Assembly (NCBI RefSeq): GCF_001632365.1
Contig: NW_024468518.1
Location: 282,143 to 346,142, forward strand
Reading direction: 5' to 3'
DNA: 64,000 nt
Source: Laetiporus sulphureus 93-53
Lineage: Eukaryota; Basidiomycota; Agaricomycetes; Polyporales; Laetiporaceae
Numbering within the stretch: the stretch's first letter is position 1; each line of letters starts with the position of its first letter. Positions 21,520-31,620 of the stretch are shown one piece after another. Both the position numbers and the translations under genes were made by a program. The notes beneath the pieces were generated by a model. It made no database searches, had not been told where the DNA came from, and saw only the letters and a program-made list of their open reading frames with translations.

Positions 21520-22963
21520 CTCCCTTTTATACTCATCCAGCAGCTCACTCGCATTGCCCATTTCTGTCTCCTTTATCCACAATCTTTCACTGAGCAGATA
21601 TTCAGCCCATTTAACCAGATATTCATTCTTGCTTCGTCACAGTCAGTGTCCCATTATAGACTTGATTTCAAATTCTTCTTCTCCTTTGATAAAATCTGGA
21701 GGTGGTGTTGAATAGCTTTCCCCATGTGTACTCATTTGCCAATATGATGTGAGTAATGAAGCATGAAACACTGGGTGGATCTTCCATATCTTGGGAAGAT
21801 CTAGTCTAAATGAGAGAGGTCCCAGAATCTCCTTGATTCAAAATGGTCCTTCCCACTTTGGTGCTAGCTTGGTTAACTTGTAGGGTCATTTCAAATTGGT
21901 GGCTTCAAGCCAAACCTTGTCTCCTTTCTTGAATATTGAGGATCCTGCTGCGATCCATGCTGACACATGGGCTTTTGCCCTGACAATTCCTTCTGAGGCT
22001 TCCTTGCAGATTAGAATGAGAAGCTTGAGTCTTGCATCTACGTCAGGGATCTTTTTCTGAGGAAAGAGTTCTGGCATTCCTCATGGTTCATATCCATACC
22101 ATACTTTAAATGGTGACTTCTTTGTTAACAAATGGGTGTGGAGATTGTGCACAAATTCTGCTTCAGATAGAAACTGATTCCATCGATGTGGTTGCTTGGC
22201 ACAATATATTTAGAGATAGATCTCCAATTCTTGATTCATTCACTCTGTTTCATCATCTGTTTGTGGATGATAGGCTGTGCTCATAGCTGACTTGATTTTG
22301 AGGGCTTTGCACAGTGCTTAAAAAACCTTGGACACGAATTGTGTTCCACGATCAGAAATGATCTTGTCAGGCAATCTGAAGTGTTTCCAAACTTGTTGTC
22401 TGAATAGTTTGGCTGTTTCTGACACAGTGATCATTTTCTTGCAAGGACATAGAATTATCCCCTTACTAAGCCCATGGTCTACCATGACCATGATGAAATC
22501 AAAGTCTTCGCTTCACGGTAGATCCATGATAAAGTCCATGCTAACTTGTTTGAAAGGTAGCGCATTTGGTGATGGGCTAATAGGCTGTAGTGGTATTTTT
22601 GCCCTGTTACAGATGGCCTTGGATTGCTGACAGATGGCACAACCATTGACATAGCTTTGAATAAAGCAATACATTTCTGGCCACCAGAAGTCTTTTCGGA
22701 CTAATTGATGTGTGACCCAAATTCCTGGGTGTCTATGCAGCGTAGCATTATGATAGCACCGAATGATTTCCTGCTTGAGAATATCATTCTTTGAAATGTA
22801 TACTTATCCATGGATGGTGATTAAGCCATTGTCAGACTCCTTGATGTCATCCTTGGTCATTCCTCTTAGAACTGGAAGTTCTTTCATTAGGCCACCCTTG
22901 TATGTGCATATCAAAGGGTCTTTATCTAGTGCAGATCAGATATTTTCTGCCATATCTGTATCG
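21520..22963 (-). pseudogene. Element C integrase and chromodomain (broken)
   Basis: Minus-strand integrase: HHCC region around 22,620-22,740 (HRHPG; CAICQ), FIMVMVDHGLSKG strand, ISDRGTQF, STAYHPQTDDETE with a decayed Glu region, the GDKVWLEATNL block (21,886-22,077), WEGPF and HPVFHASLL. A chromodomain-like end follows (GEEEFEIKSI, NEYLVKWAEYL, RLWIKE). At least eight TGA and two TAA codons interrupt it. Confidence 0.8.
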
Positions 22964-22968
22964 ATAGC

Positions 22969-23696
22969 TGTCACAGTTTTATCCGGACATATTCATGTCG
23001 ACAACATAATTCCTATATAAGGCAATCCTATACCCGGATATGGATACAAACCTCAATATTGGTCTATCAATGCGAATACTCGCACAAACAACAAGATACA
23101 GCCACATACCTCACGGATGGGCCTGCATCTACCAACTGACCAATCGGGGATCCGATCTGAACACCCGGTCACGTGACCGGATAAGGAGCCTAGACCACCA
23201 AGGGCTATGTTCATCACATCATGGGTAGTAGCACAACCCTATTGGATAAGTCCAATAGGACCACCACCAGGGGCCACTTAATAGTGGCACCACAACAGCC
23301 GCTCACAGAAGGGGCACCATGTTATACAATTATCCCATTGATTACCTCACAGGCCATTTGTAGATAGTTGTCATGGTGAGACCAGAACCATTACTGGTTC
23401 TGGCATTACGTTCACATGTAGGTACCAGAGGTCTCACAGTAGCACACGTGCCAGGGGTCCTGACTACATGTATATATATGCCTTGGATGAACCTGGGGTT
23501 CCCCAGTTTCATTCACCTATGTTATGAGGCCTACAATGGCCATTCCCTCATTTATATGAGTGACAAGGCTAGGGGCCCTTTGAGCCCCCTTTTGCTTCAT
23601 AATATCATCCACCACAGGTGATGAGTCACAGGATGCAGGCATCACCTGATGCCAGTCCCTTGCCCTTCCAGGTAGGGATCACAATGCACCGTGACA
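22969..23696 (+). repeat. 5' LTR of element B
   Basis: 728 bp, TGTCACAG to CCGTGACA. TATA GTATATATATG at about 23,469-23,479; predicted RNA start CAGTTTCATTCA at 23,504-23,515. A perfect 16-bp palindrome CCGGTCACGTGACCGG lies at 23,165-23,180. Confidence 0.95.
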
Positions 23697-23698
23697 TT

Positions 23699-23710
23699 TG
23701 AATGAAACTG
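23699..23710 (+). promoter_or_regulatory. Self-primer binding site of element B
   Basis: TGAATGAAACTG starts two bases after the LTR and is the exact reverse complement of 23,504-23,515, the predicted transcript start about 34 nt after the TATA box. The sequence differs from that of element A, but the arrangement is identical. Confidence 0.8.
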
Positions 23711-23869
23711 TACACTGCCCTCAGCAATGCGCTGCTGGCAGGGTGACCTTGGGATCCTATGCGGACCAGGTGCATTTATAGCCAAAGTACCCTTTGAGGG
23801 ACTGGCTTTTTGGACCTTGACAATGTCCATCAAAACTGTCATATTTTATGCCCAGAGATATTCCGGTGT

Positions 23870-23987
23870 AGGGCGCACCTTTTTCCACACCACTTCCCCC
23901 ATTTTATCCCTCAACTCTATCCACCATAAGCCGCTCCCTGCTTTCAAGAGGCACAGCGCAGGACCGCTTCCTTTTGCACCTCCATGA
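23870..23987 (+). pseudogene. Element B remnant of leader ORF 1
   Basis: Encodes FFHTTSP then NSIHHKPLPAFKRHSAGPL, aligning with the start of the element A leader ORF (TTPLPSYHS, KPLPSFKRNSA). The frame soon ends. This is the only coding match to A at the 5' side of B. Confidence 0.5.
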
Positions 23988-24111
23988 GGGCAAAACAGCC
24001 AGGAAACTACGCAACCCAGGGACAAGAAGTCTGAGGGGGGGGGTAGTACATACACAAATACATGTTACTTAGAACAGTAACATGTTCACTAAAGTCCCAA
24101 CTACAACACCG

Positions 24112-24210
24112 ACCCCGTGGCATAGGGGTCAAGACCTAAGCCATGGGGCGTGGGAGGATTGACGCCGCCCTGGGTCGGGCATACAGCATAATGCTGGTTC
24201 GACCCCCGGT
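24112..24210 (+). repeat. tRNA-like unit 1 inside element B (SINE-like)
   Basis: TGGCATAGGGG (24,118-24,128) fits the pol III A box and GGTTCGACCCC (24,196-24,206) the B box with one mismatch. A short hairpin AGCA..TGCT just before the B box could be a long variable arm, and CCGACC/GGTTGG can pair as an acceptor stem. No clear poly-A tail or target duplication was seen. This is read as a tRNA-derived SINE or relic, not a working tRNA. Confidence 0.4.
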
Positions 24211-25929
24211 TGGGGAATAAATATCCGGCACTGGTTGTGCATAATAACCGTGGGACGACAAGAAGCAAGCGCGCGCTTAAGACAGAAGACCACGGACGAA
24301 ACTGGAAGCACAAAGTTGGGTGCACCCGGTCCCTACACGGACAACACCGAAGACCTTGGAAAACTGAGTGCGGCCCAAATAGGTGAGCCCCGGAGTGGAC
24401 CGACCTCGGAAGCGTCTCAGTGTACTTTTTGGTTTTCATTACTTTTACGATCCATGGCCAGTGTGCGCGGTTGTAACACAAATACACTAGTGTGAAAGGC
24501 TATCAAATACATGATATTTAGATAAGCACACATAAATTCACACTTACATTTATCAAACATATGCAAGTTCTAAAAAGGCAAATTCTCACGTCCTATAAAG
24601 GCAACTTGCATATCATACAAGGCAGTTCCCATTACTGGGAAACACAAAGCCTCGCGCAAGGCATTCCTACATCAGGATATGAGACCTCAGCGCATACATA
24701 GATGGTTTGGTCAACCACAAATTTTTCTGTCAAGAGAAGATCCTTCCGGCGACCGACAGGCCACCATTCACCAACATATAATAAAATTGTTGACGGCATC
24801 CAAGTGCACGGTAGTCACGTGACTATTAACTGCAGGCAGAATTAAGACCCAACAATTTATACAAGTGGAACGAATACCTAGGAAGACTTCAACTAAGAAG
24901 GGCAAATGGCACTAATCCAGGCAGGGGGAACTACAGCCACTGACAAGTCTCAGAATCACACCAAAATTGCGCACCAATGTGATTTCTGTCAAGCGGTATT
25001 CACTTATCATATCTACACCAACCCGATATAGTGAAAATTTCACTCCCACCCGCCCACCCTTCATTCTGTGCTACTACAATCTTGTTTTCATGCTCTGCAC
25101 CTTCTTTGGGGCTACGCGCCTGGCACTCGGGATGAGGCCAGCGGAGGGTGGGATAATAGGGGAGAGGGCCCCTCGAGGAAACAAGTGTGTAAGTGAAGCG
25201 AAACACACTAGCGAGGAGTCACTCCGAGGGCAACAGCACCGAGCTTTGGGTGATCCGAAGCGCTACACCCCATCCCCGACACTAAAGGCTAAGCGAAGCT
25301 AAAGCCTTAAGCAAAGCGCAGCAAAGCATAACAATTTTTCACCAAAAGTAATGTCAATATGGAGCAAAAGGAGACTATTGCTACCAGCAAGGGTCTGGAA
25401 AAACCCATTGCATCAAGGCACCATTTTCTAAACACAAAAAATGGCGACCTGACATCTACTTTACACTACAAGACCACAAAAGGAAATGGCGATGCCTTTT
25501 CTGGCAACAAGATTACCAAACATGGCAATTTCTCACAATTAGAAAAAGCCGTGTAAACGCATGCATAAGACCTCACAGACAGCACCACTACAGGAAATAA
25601 GACCCTCTGACCAAGGGCAACCTGCTACTTGGCAGCTTTGAGCACCACCGTGGACCTGGGCATGTCACTAAACTGTGCCACTAGGCGGCTATGATCGCCA
25701 ATATATGACGTCATTCAAAGATCACGATCGATCAAGGAAGTCTATCTCGACTCAATCACAAAGATCAGATCTCGATCATGATCGATCGAGGAAGACGTCA
25801 CACAATCTTGGCACGTGACTAGGCACACACCATGAACTTCGCACGCCACCTGATTACATCATCACAAAAAGCCACTTGATTATATAATAAACAACAGATA
25901 CTGGTCGAAATTCGAACCTGGTATCTCAC
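24211..25929 (+). other. Element B internal DNA without recognised genes
   Basis: No supported coding region. Notable pieces: TCACGTGA at 24,815-24,822; a stretch of short AAGC-rich repeats at about 25,285-25,330; and two related GATCA(C/T)GATCGATC..GGAAG blocks at about 25,720-25,800, bounded by GACGTCA palindromes. Confidence 0.4.
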
Positions 25930-26045
25930 CCGTTCAAGTGGCTTAGGGGTTAAGCCATGATGTTCAAGTCCCCCGAGATCACCTGACACTATCACTCAGG
26001 GCCCGCTCGCCTCCCAACGAGCGCAGGTTCGAATCTCAGTGGGGA
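25930..26045 (+). repeat. tRNA-like unit 2 inside element B (SINE-like)
   Basis: A box TGGCTTAGGGG (25,939-25,949) and B box GGTTCGAATCT (26,026-26,036). Between them lie TTCAAG, as in a Leu anticodon loop, and a perfect 6-bp hairpin CGCTCG..CGAGCG resembling the long variable arm of class II tRNAs. A partial B-box-like motif in the opposite sense precedes it (about 25,910-25,925). Confidence 0.4.
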
Positions 26046-26521
26046 CGAACAATATCATGACTTGATTTCTGCCTCAGCAGCCGTAACGCAGAAGCACGAA
26101 GTCATGACCGAAGACCGAGGATAAGGAGATTGCATCCGCAATCATAAACTATGTTTTTCACCAACAACCCTTATCCTTCAATACAACATTCAAGCCTGTC
26201 ACATTACGACCTGGCGCAAGTCGTTAAACTGCAAGCGCGATGACCTAAACAACGTCATTTAAACTGTTTTGCCTACAAGCCTAATTCTATAAAGGGAGAA
26301 GATATAAGGCGACAACGAGTCGAACCATAAGTCAATCACCTATAAAGAATTAGAAGCGCAAAGGTACCCATTGGCAGCTAAGAGCGCCCAAGGACCTAGA
26401 CATGTCCACTAAACTGTTAATCCATTTTTACTACACCCACTACAACACCACCCAGGCCTACACACAATCCACCTAAATGGAAATCCATCTAATGGAAGAT
26501 ATGGCTCCTCGGGACGATGAG

Positions 26522-26538
26522 CCTTGAGGGGGGGGTAA
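26522..26538 (+). other. Polypurine tract of element B and residual dUTPase end
   Basis: A run of nine G follows CCTTGAG just before the 3' LTR (26,539). Immediately upstream, about 26,500-26,520, the bases encoding GSSGR and a TGA match the end of the element A dUTPase nearly base for base. Confidence 0.7.
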
Positions 26539-27265
26539 TGTCACGGTTTTATCCGGACATATTCATGTCGACAACATAATTCCTATATAAGACAATCCTA
26601 TACCCGGATATGGATACAAACCTCAATATTGGTCTATCAATGCGAATACTCGCACAAACAACAAGATACAGCCACATATCTCGCGGATGGGCCTGCATCT
26701 ACCAACTGACCAATCGGGGATCCGATCTGAACACCCGGTCACGTGACCGGATAAGGAGCCTGGACCACCAAGGGCTATGTTCGTCACATCATGGGTAGTA
26801 GCACAACCCTATTGGATAAGTCCAATAGGACCANNNNNNNNNNNNNNNNNNNNNNNNNNNNNNNNNNNNNNNNNNNNNNNNNNNNNNNNNNNNNNNNNNN
26901 NNNNNNNNNNNNNNNNNNNNNNNNNNNNNNNNNNNNNNNNNNNNNNNNNNNNNNNNNNNNNNNNNNNNNNNNNNNNNNNNNNNNNNNNNNNNNNNNNNNN
27001 NNNNNNNNNNNNNNNNNNNNNNNNNNNNNNNNNNNNNNNNNNNNNNNNNNNNNNNNNNNNNNNNNNNNNNNNNNNNNNNNNNNNNNNNNNNNNNNNNNNN
27101 NNNNNNNNNNNNNNNNNNNNNNNNNNNNNNNNNNNNNNNNNNNNNNNNNNNNNNNNNNNNNNNNNNNNNNNNNNNNNNNNNNNNNNNNGATGAGTCACAG
27201 GATGCAGGCATCACCTGATGCCAGTCCCTTGCCCTTCGGGGTAGGGATCACAATGCACCGTGACA
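26539..27265 (+). repeat. 3' LTR of element B (contains the assembly gap)
   Basis: Begins TGTCACGG and ends CCGTGACA. Outside the N run it matches the 5' LTR almost perfectly. The gap replaces 23,264-23,619 of the 5' copy. Confidence 0.9.
26834..27188. other. Assembly gap of 355 N
   Basis: Unknown bases. The matching part of the other LTR is 356 bp, so the gap size is close to real. Any frame drawn across it is meaningless. Confidence 1.
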
Positions 27266-27270
27266 ATAGC

Positions 27271-28544
27271 ACTGATGAACAGGTAATCAGGAAGGAGATG
27301 CATTATTCTGATAATTATCCAGTTTGGACAATCGTGACAGCACATCGGCTTGAACCATTTGTCATCCCGAGGTATGGACAATCTTGTAATTGAACATCGA
27401 CAAGAAGAGTTGCCATCTTCGTTGCCTTGGGTTCAAGTCCTGTGGTTGCCTAAAATTCGTCAGATTCTTGTGATCTGTGCATATGAGGAATGGTTCCTTT
27501 GTGCCGTCGAGATAGCGTCTCCATTCTTTAAGTGCACAGATTATTTCAAGAAGCTCCTTATCGTAGATTTGATAATTTTGCTCTGGTTCAGATAATGACT
27601 TGGAATAGTATGCGCATGCATGAAGATCACCATTGTCATCTTTTTGCATTAGGACTGCACCAATAGTGAAGTCTGGTGCATCAGTCTCGATGATAACAGG
27701 CTTGTCCTTGTCTGGCATAACCAGTATTGGTGCTTTGCCGAATTCATTCTTCAGATAGTGAAAGCAGCTTGTTCCTTGCTCATCCAGTGGAATACATTTC
27801 CACCTTTAGTCTTGGTAAGATCAATCAAGGGTCAAGCAATCTCGGAGTAGTTTCGATGAAATTTCCATAGAAGTTGGCGAATCCTAGGAATGCACGTACT
27901 CCTTTTATGGTCATTGGAGCTTCCCACTTGAGGAGTCCATTGACCTTTTCAGGATTTATCTGAAGCTGTTCTGAAAGGAGAATCAGTCCTAGGAAGTCAG
28001 TGCGTGTAGTTTTAAACATGCATTTTTCGAGCTTGAGATAGAGATCATGATCGACCATCTTTTTGATGACTCATTCAAGCTTCTTCTCTAACTCTTTTTT
28101 GCTTTCTGCTAAAATGAGAACATCATCAAAATAGCACAAAAGCCATCCTTCGGTGATTTCTTCTGCAAAAATTTCGTTCATCATTCTTTGGAATGTTGCT
28201 GGCACATTGCACATTTCGAAGAACATGACTGTGGGCTCGAACAACCCATACTTGGTAATGAAGGCCACCTTCCACTCATCTCCTTTTTGAATTTGGACAT
28301 TGGTGTATGCTCCGTGAATGTTGAGTTTCGCAAAATACTTGGCATGGTGAAGTCGATCCGTCAAGTCCATTATAAGTGAAAGGGAATATGCATCTTTAAT
28401 TGTTTCTTTATTGACATAGTGGTAGTCCTGACATGGATGTAATCCACTGTCTTTCTTTCTAATAAAGAAGAAAGGTGAAGCCATTGCAGATTGTGAAGGA
28501 CAAATATATTCTTTTGCAAGATTTTCATCGATGAAGGCATTCAT
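27271..28544 (-). pseudogene. Element C reverse transcriptase and RNase H (broken)
   Basis: RT at 27,825-28,544: ENLAKEYICPSQS, FFFIRKKD, DYHYVN, WKVAFITKYGLFEPTVMFF and an intact YFDD catalytic motif (about 28,115). TGA near 28,070 (after KKLE). RNase H at 27,362-27,718: ETDAPDFTIGAVL, NYQIYDKELLEII, DHKNLTNFR. The RNase H end and integrase start are separated by element B. Confidence 0.85.
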
Positions 28545-29063
28545 AGCTTCTTCTTCCCACTTGGATAGGTTGTAGACCTTTTCTCATTTAGGGAAAAAGT
28601 CCAATTTGAAGTCTATGCAATGGTTGTATGACCTATATGATGGTAACCATTCAGATGCCTTCTCTTCGAAGATTCATTTGTATCTTAATAAATATGATGG
28701 GATGGTGGCCTTCTTCTTCTTGGAGTTCTTCTTTTCTTCGATCGCCTTCTTCTGTGCTAATTCTTGCACCTTGTTTTATGCCTTCCAGAAGGTGCCATCT
28801 TCCTTTCTTGTTTGATAGGGGTCTTTTTTGATATTAATTTGTCGCAAGGCCAAGTATTGCATCTTCCTTTCTCCAGCAGTGCGACGTCCCTTTTCTTCTT
28901 TGAATGTTACGTTCTGGAGCATTCCAGTATCAGGCTAATAAGCAAATATTGCTTCTTGTTCACCTATCTCCTGATCCTCCAAATAGGGGTTTCCAGTCAA
29001 GTATGCAAGCAAGAGGTTCGAGTCAACAGTTTCTGCTTTGTCTGGGACAGGGTCAACATTAGA

Positions 29064-29312
29064 TCAGTTGAGCTTCCAGATTGCCCGCTTGATCTTTTCC
29101 TGTTCCTTCTTGGTGGTTGGAAGGTAAGTGGTATTTTGATGCTTAACTGGTCTTGGTTCTTTGTCGGGTATGTCCTCAATGTATTGTCGAACCTTGACTT
29201 CTTCAGTTTGCCAGTTAATAATTGAATTGTGATCATGAAGCCACGTATTCCCAATGATCACGTCTTCTTTTTCTAAGTCAATTACGAGGAAGTCATCATC
29301 CCATTCGTACAT
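29064..29312 (-). pseudogene. Element C protease region
   Basis: MYEWDDDFLVIDLEKEDVIIGNTWLHDHNSIINW carries the ILG-type block of a retropepsin. The catalytic DSG-like segment lies about 200 bp upstream (about 29,450-29,490, where a VNSGVKGMFIN-type sequence can be read), again with Asp replaced by Asn. Confidence 0.5.
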
Positions 29313-29586
29313 TCCTGCATGAATAGTTCCTTTGATTATTTATTTGTGGAGTTGATGGAACTCCCGTCAACACTTTGAATCTTCACTTCCTTTTATGATT
29401 TGAGAAGATGAAGACTGACCTTCTTTGTGAACAATTCATTGATGAACATTCCTTTTACTCCTGAATTGACTAGGGCTCTTGCTGGAATACTTTTGATTCT
29501 GGTTCCATCGTAATCCTGAAGGAAGATATTGAGGTATATTTCACTTCCTCATTTGATATCTCCTTTGATGATTACTTCTTCTAGGA

Positions 29587-31543
29587 TCATTTTCTTGTTT
29601 GGATGCCATGAGATCCTGACATGCACCCAATTTCAAAACCCTCTAGGTCTTCTTTTTCAATGGGTGATGGATACCTGTGTGTGTACTCGTATCTGTCTGG
29701 ATTGTCTTCAAATTTCAGGAGATCGTCGAGATGAGGCATTGTCATATTGCATTCCTGAATGCATTTTTCTCGCATTACGAGTGCATCCTCTCTTTGTATC
29801 TGAGCAAGTTCCTCCTTAGGGATGAATCGGTATACAAATGATTCTTCTTCTGAATCGTCCAATTCTTCCATGATTCACTTAATTTTGCAGATCTTTTTAT
29901 GCTTGACAGGGTGAGTTCTTTGTACCCTGTTAATGATTTCTTCTTTTCTGTTCTGACTTTTCTGAGCTTTCCTCCAAGTCACTTTCTTTGACTCATTTTA
30001 CTTGATGCCATTTCTTCTCCTTTCCCTTGGAGTAAAATTTAGTCAGCTTGGAAGTCTTTTCACGTCTGCTAGATGTGGAGTACTTCTTCGTCCTGGAATG
30101 GAACATCTTGGTTTTGGCATATGAAGTTGCCTTTCCTCCACGACCTTGTAATGGATCATATTCTGGGTTTCATCATTGGTTTGCCTGATGTCCTGGTTTG
30201 CTGTAGTTGTAACAGAATTCACTCAAAGAACATTCTTTATGGGTTTCTTCTGATATTCTGTCAACATTCATGTCATCGGGTTCCTTTTCTGTCCTTTTTC
30301 TGCTTCCTGAAGAGCCTGAGATGAACTTGAAGATATTGGTCTTTTCACTATGAATGTCCTGAAGATCTGTGACCTTTCTTGCTGCCTTGCATGCTGCTGC
30401 ATACATCATTGATCGGCTTTCAATGATGAAGACCTTTTCTGCAAGTTTCTCGTTAAGGCCTCATTTGAAGTGGATGAGCTTTACATATTTGTTGTCGATT
30501 TCAGCATATCAGTAGAGGATATCGAGATTTCCAATATATTCATTGACAGTTTATCTGTTCTGCTTGTACTTTTCTTTGAGAAGTACTTGCCAGGCTTGAT
30601 CCTTAGTTGCGACACCTCCATACTTTTCTGTGAGTGTCATCTTGAAGTCTTGGTACATTCCAAGATTTCCGTGTCATGCTGTTTGATGGGCCTCCCATGA
30701 CTCGGCCCACTTTCCTGCCATAGATGAAGAGTCGATTTGGAATAGGATGAACACAGTTTTGCCAAAGTCATCATTGTAGACTCCTGCATTTGCCTGGAGG
30801 TATCGTTCCATATTTCATAAGAACGAGGCAAACTCGCACTTGTCTCCCTTAAACTCCTTGATTTTTCTCATCTTCTTTTTCCATGCAGCTGGAGGCTTGG
30901 GGATTGCTTTCTGATATTGTGCATAGAGTGTCAGTGATTGTTCATACTCATTCCAGACTACATCAGTGCAGGTTCCAGGATGAACAGGTGGTCTGAGAGC
31001 TGGGTCATATCTTGCGTGCATAGCCATACTTCCTGAGAACTGGAAGGTACTGGTTGGTCTTGATCCAGTAGAAACTGATCATGTAATTCCTGGTGCAGTC
31101 AGTAGGTGAGGTGGCTGGTCTCATCTAAATGTTGCAATTCCTGGAGAATCTGGTCTAGCAGTGCTGTCCGAGATAGATCTTTCGAGTGGGACTGCTCTTG
31201 CTCCAAGTGGGTTACTTGACTGTAATCCACCAGTTTCCGTCAAACCACCTTCTTGCCGATCAACTTGAATTGCTTCTTCTCATGAAAGTTCTGTGGCTTT
31301 GTCAAAACTCCGAAGTGATGCTTTATCAAAGTTTTTCCTTCCATGAAGAACTTGTCTGATTTCTTCTACTTCACCCTGGAGCTGCTCTAGCCTCGGGTGA
31401 TCTGTTGGTTCATAGGCTCCTCCTAGCCTGAATTGAAGTCGAAGATGAACCGCTTCTGTCAACCTTTTTTCGTAGAGGTCTTTTAACTCCTCTGTTGTGG
31501 CATCGTGAATTGTAAATGGTGAAACTTCTTCATCAGAAGTCAC
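29587..31543 (-). pseudogene. Element C gag (broken)
   Basis: From ATG at 31,543: acidic N-terminus with a coiled coil (LEQLQGEVEEIRQVL), a Pro-rich linker, the gag core (KIKEFKGDKCEFASFL at about 30,830; WAESWEAHQT; EKYKQN), and a decayed zinc knuckle FCYNYSKPGHQANQC near 30,180, where the second Cys is Tyr. At least six TGA and one TAA break it. An acidic segment at 29,587-29,871 leads toward protease. Confidence 0.75.
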
Positions 31544-31620
31544 CAGTCGTGTCTCTGGTGTATCTTTTTCAGATACAGATTCTGGATTCCTTGGATCCCA
31601 TGTCTTGAATTAAGTCAAAT

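Larger units (their letters stand above)
22964..27270 (+). mobile_element. Element B: non-autonomous LTR element inserted in element C
   Basis: The element spans 22,969-27,265 with TSD atagc on both sides (22,964-22,968 and 27,266-27,270). 5' LTR 728 bp, 3' LTR 727 bp including the N run. Internal DNA (23,697-26,538, 2.84 kb) holds no gag, protease, RT or integrase that I can find. It keeps a self-primer site (23,699-23,710), a leader motif shared with element A, two tRNA-like pol III units, and at its 3' end the last codons of the dUTPase (GSSGR-stop) beside the polypurine tract. It looks like a deletion derivative mobilised by a relative of element A. Confidence 0.9.
21501..31620 (-). mobile_element. 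Element C: decayed minus-strand chromovirus split by element B
   Basis: Going down the minus strand: gag (31,543-29,587), protease region (about 29,312-29,064), RT (28,544-27,825), RNase H (27,718-27,362), then element B (22,969-27,265), then integrase (22,963-21,840) and a chromodomain (about 21,680-21,520). The integrase reading resumes directly on the other side of B at the duplicated atagc. Stops are frequent and mostly TGA. The LTRs are not identified; a TATATAAAG box at about 33,083-33,095 (minus) may belong to the 5' LTR. Confidence 0.8.

Noticed and set aside
24112..24210. A functional nuclear tRNA gene
   Set aside because: Cloverleaf pairing is poor and the A-B box distance too long; called tRNA-like only.
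26777..27393. Long open frames across the N run
   Set aside because: They only exist because unknown bases hide stops.
604..31300. TGA as a sense codon in this genome
   Set aside because: UBE2W and ISA1 use TGA as terminator at conserved ends, and TGA also replaces Arg, so a simple TGA=Trp code does not fit.
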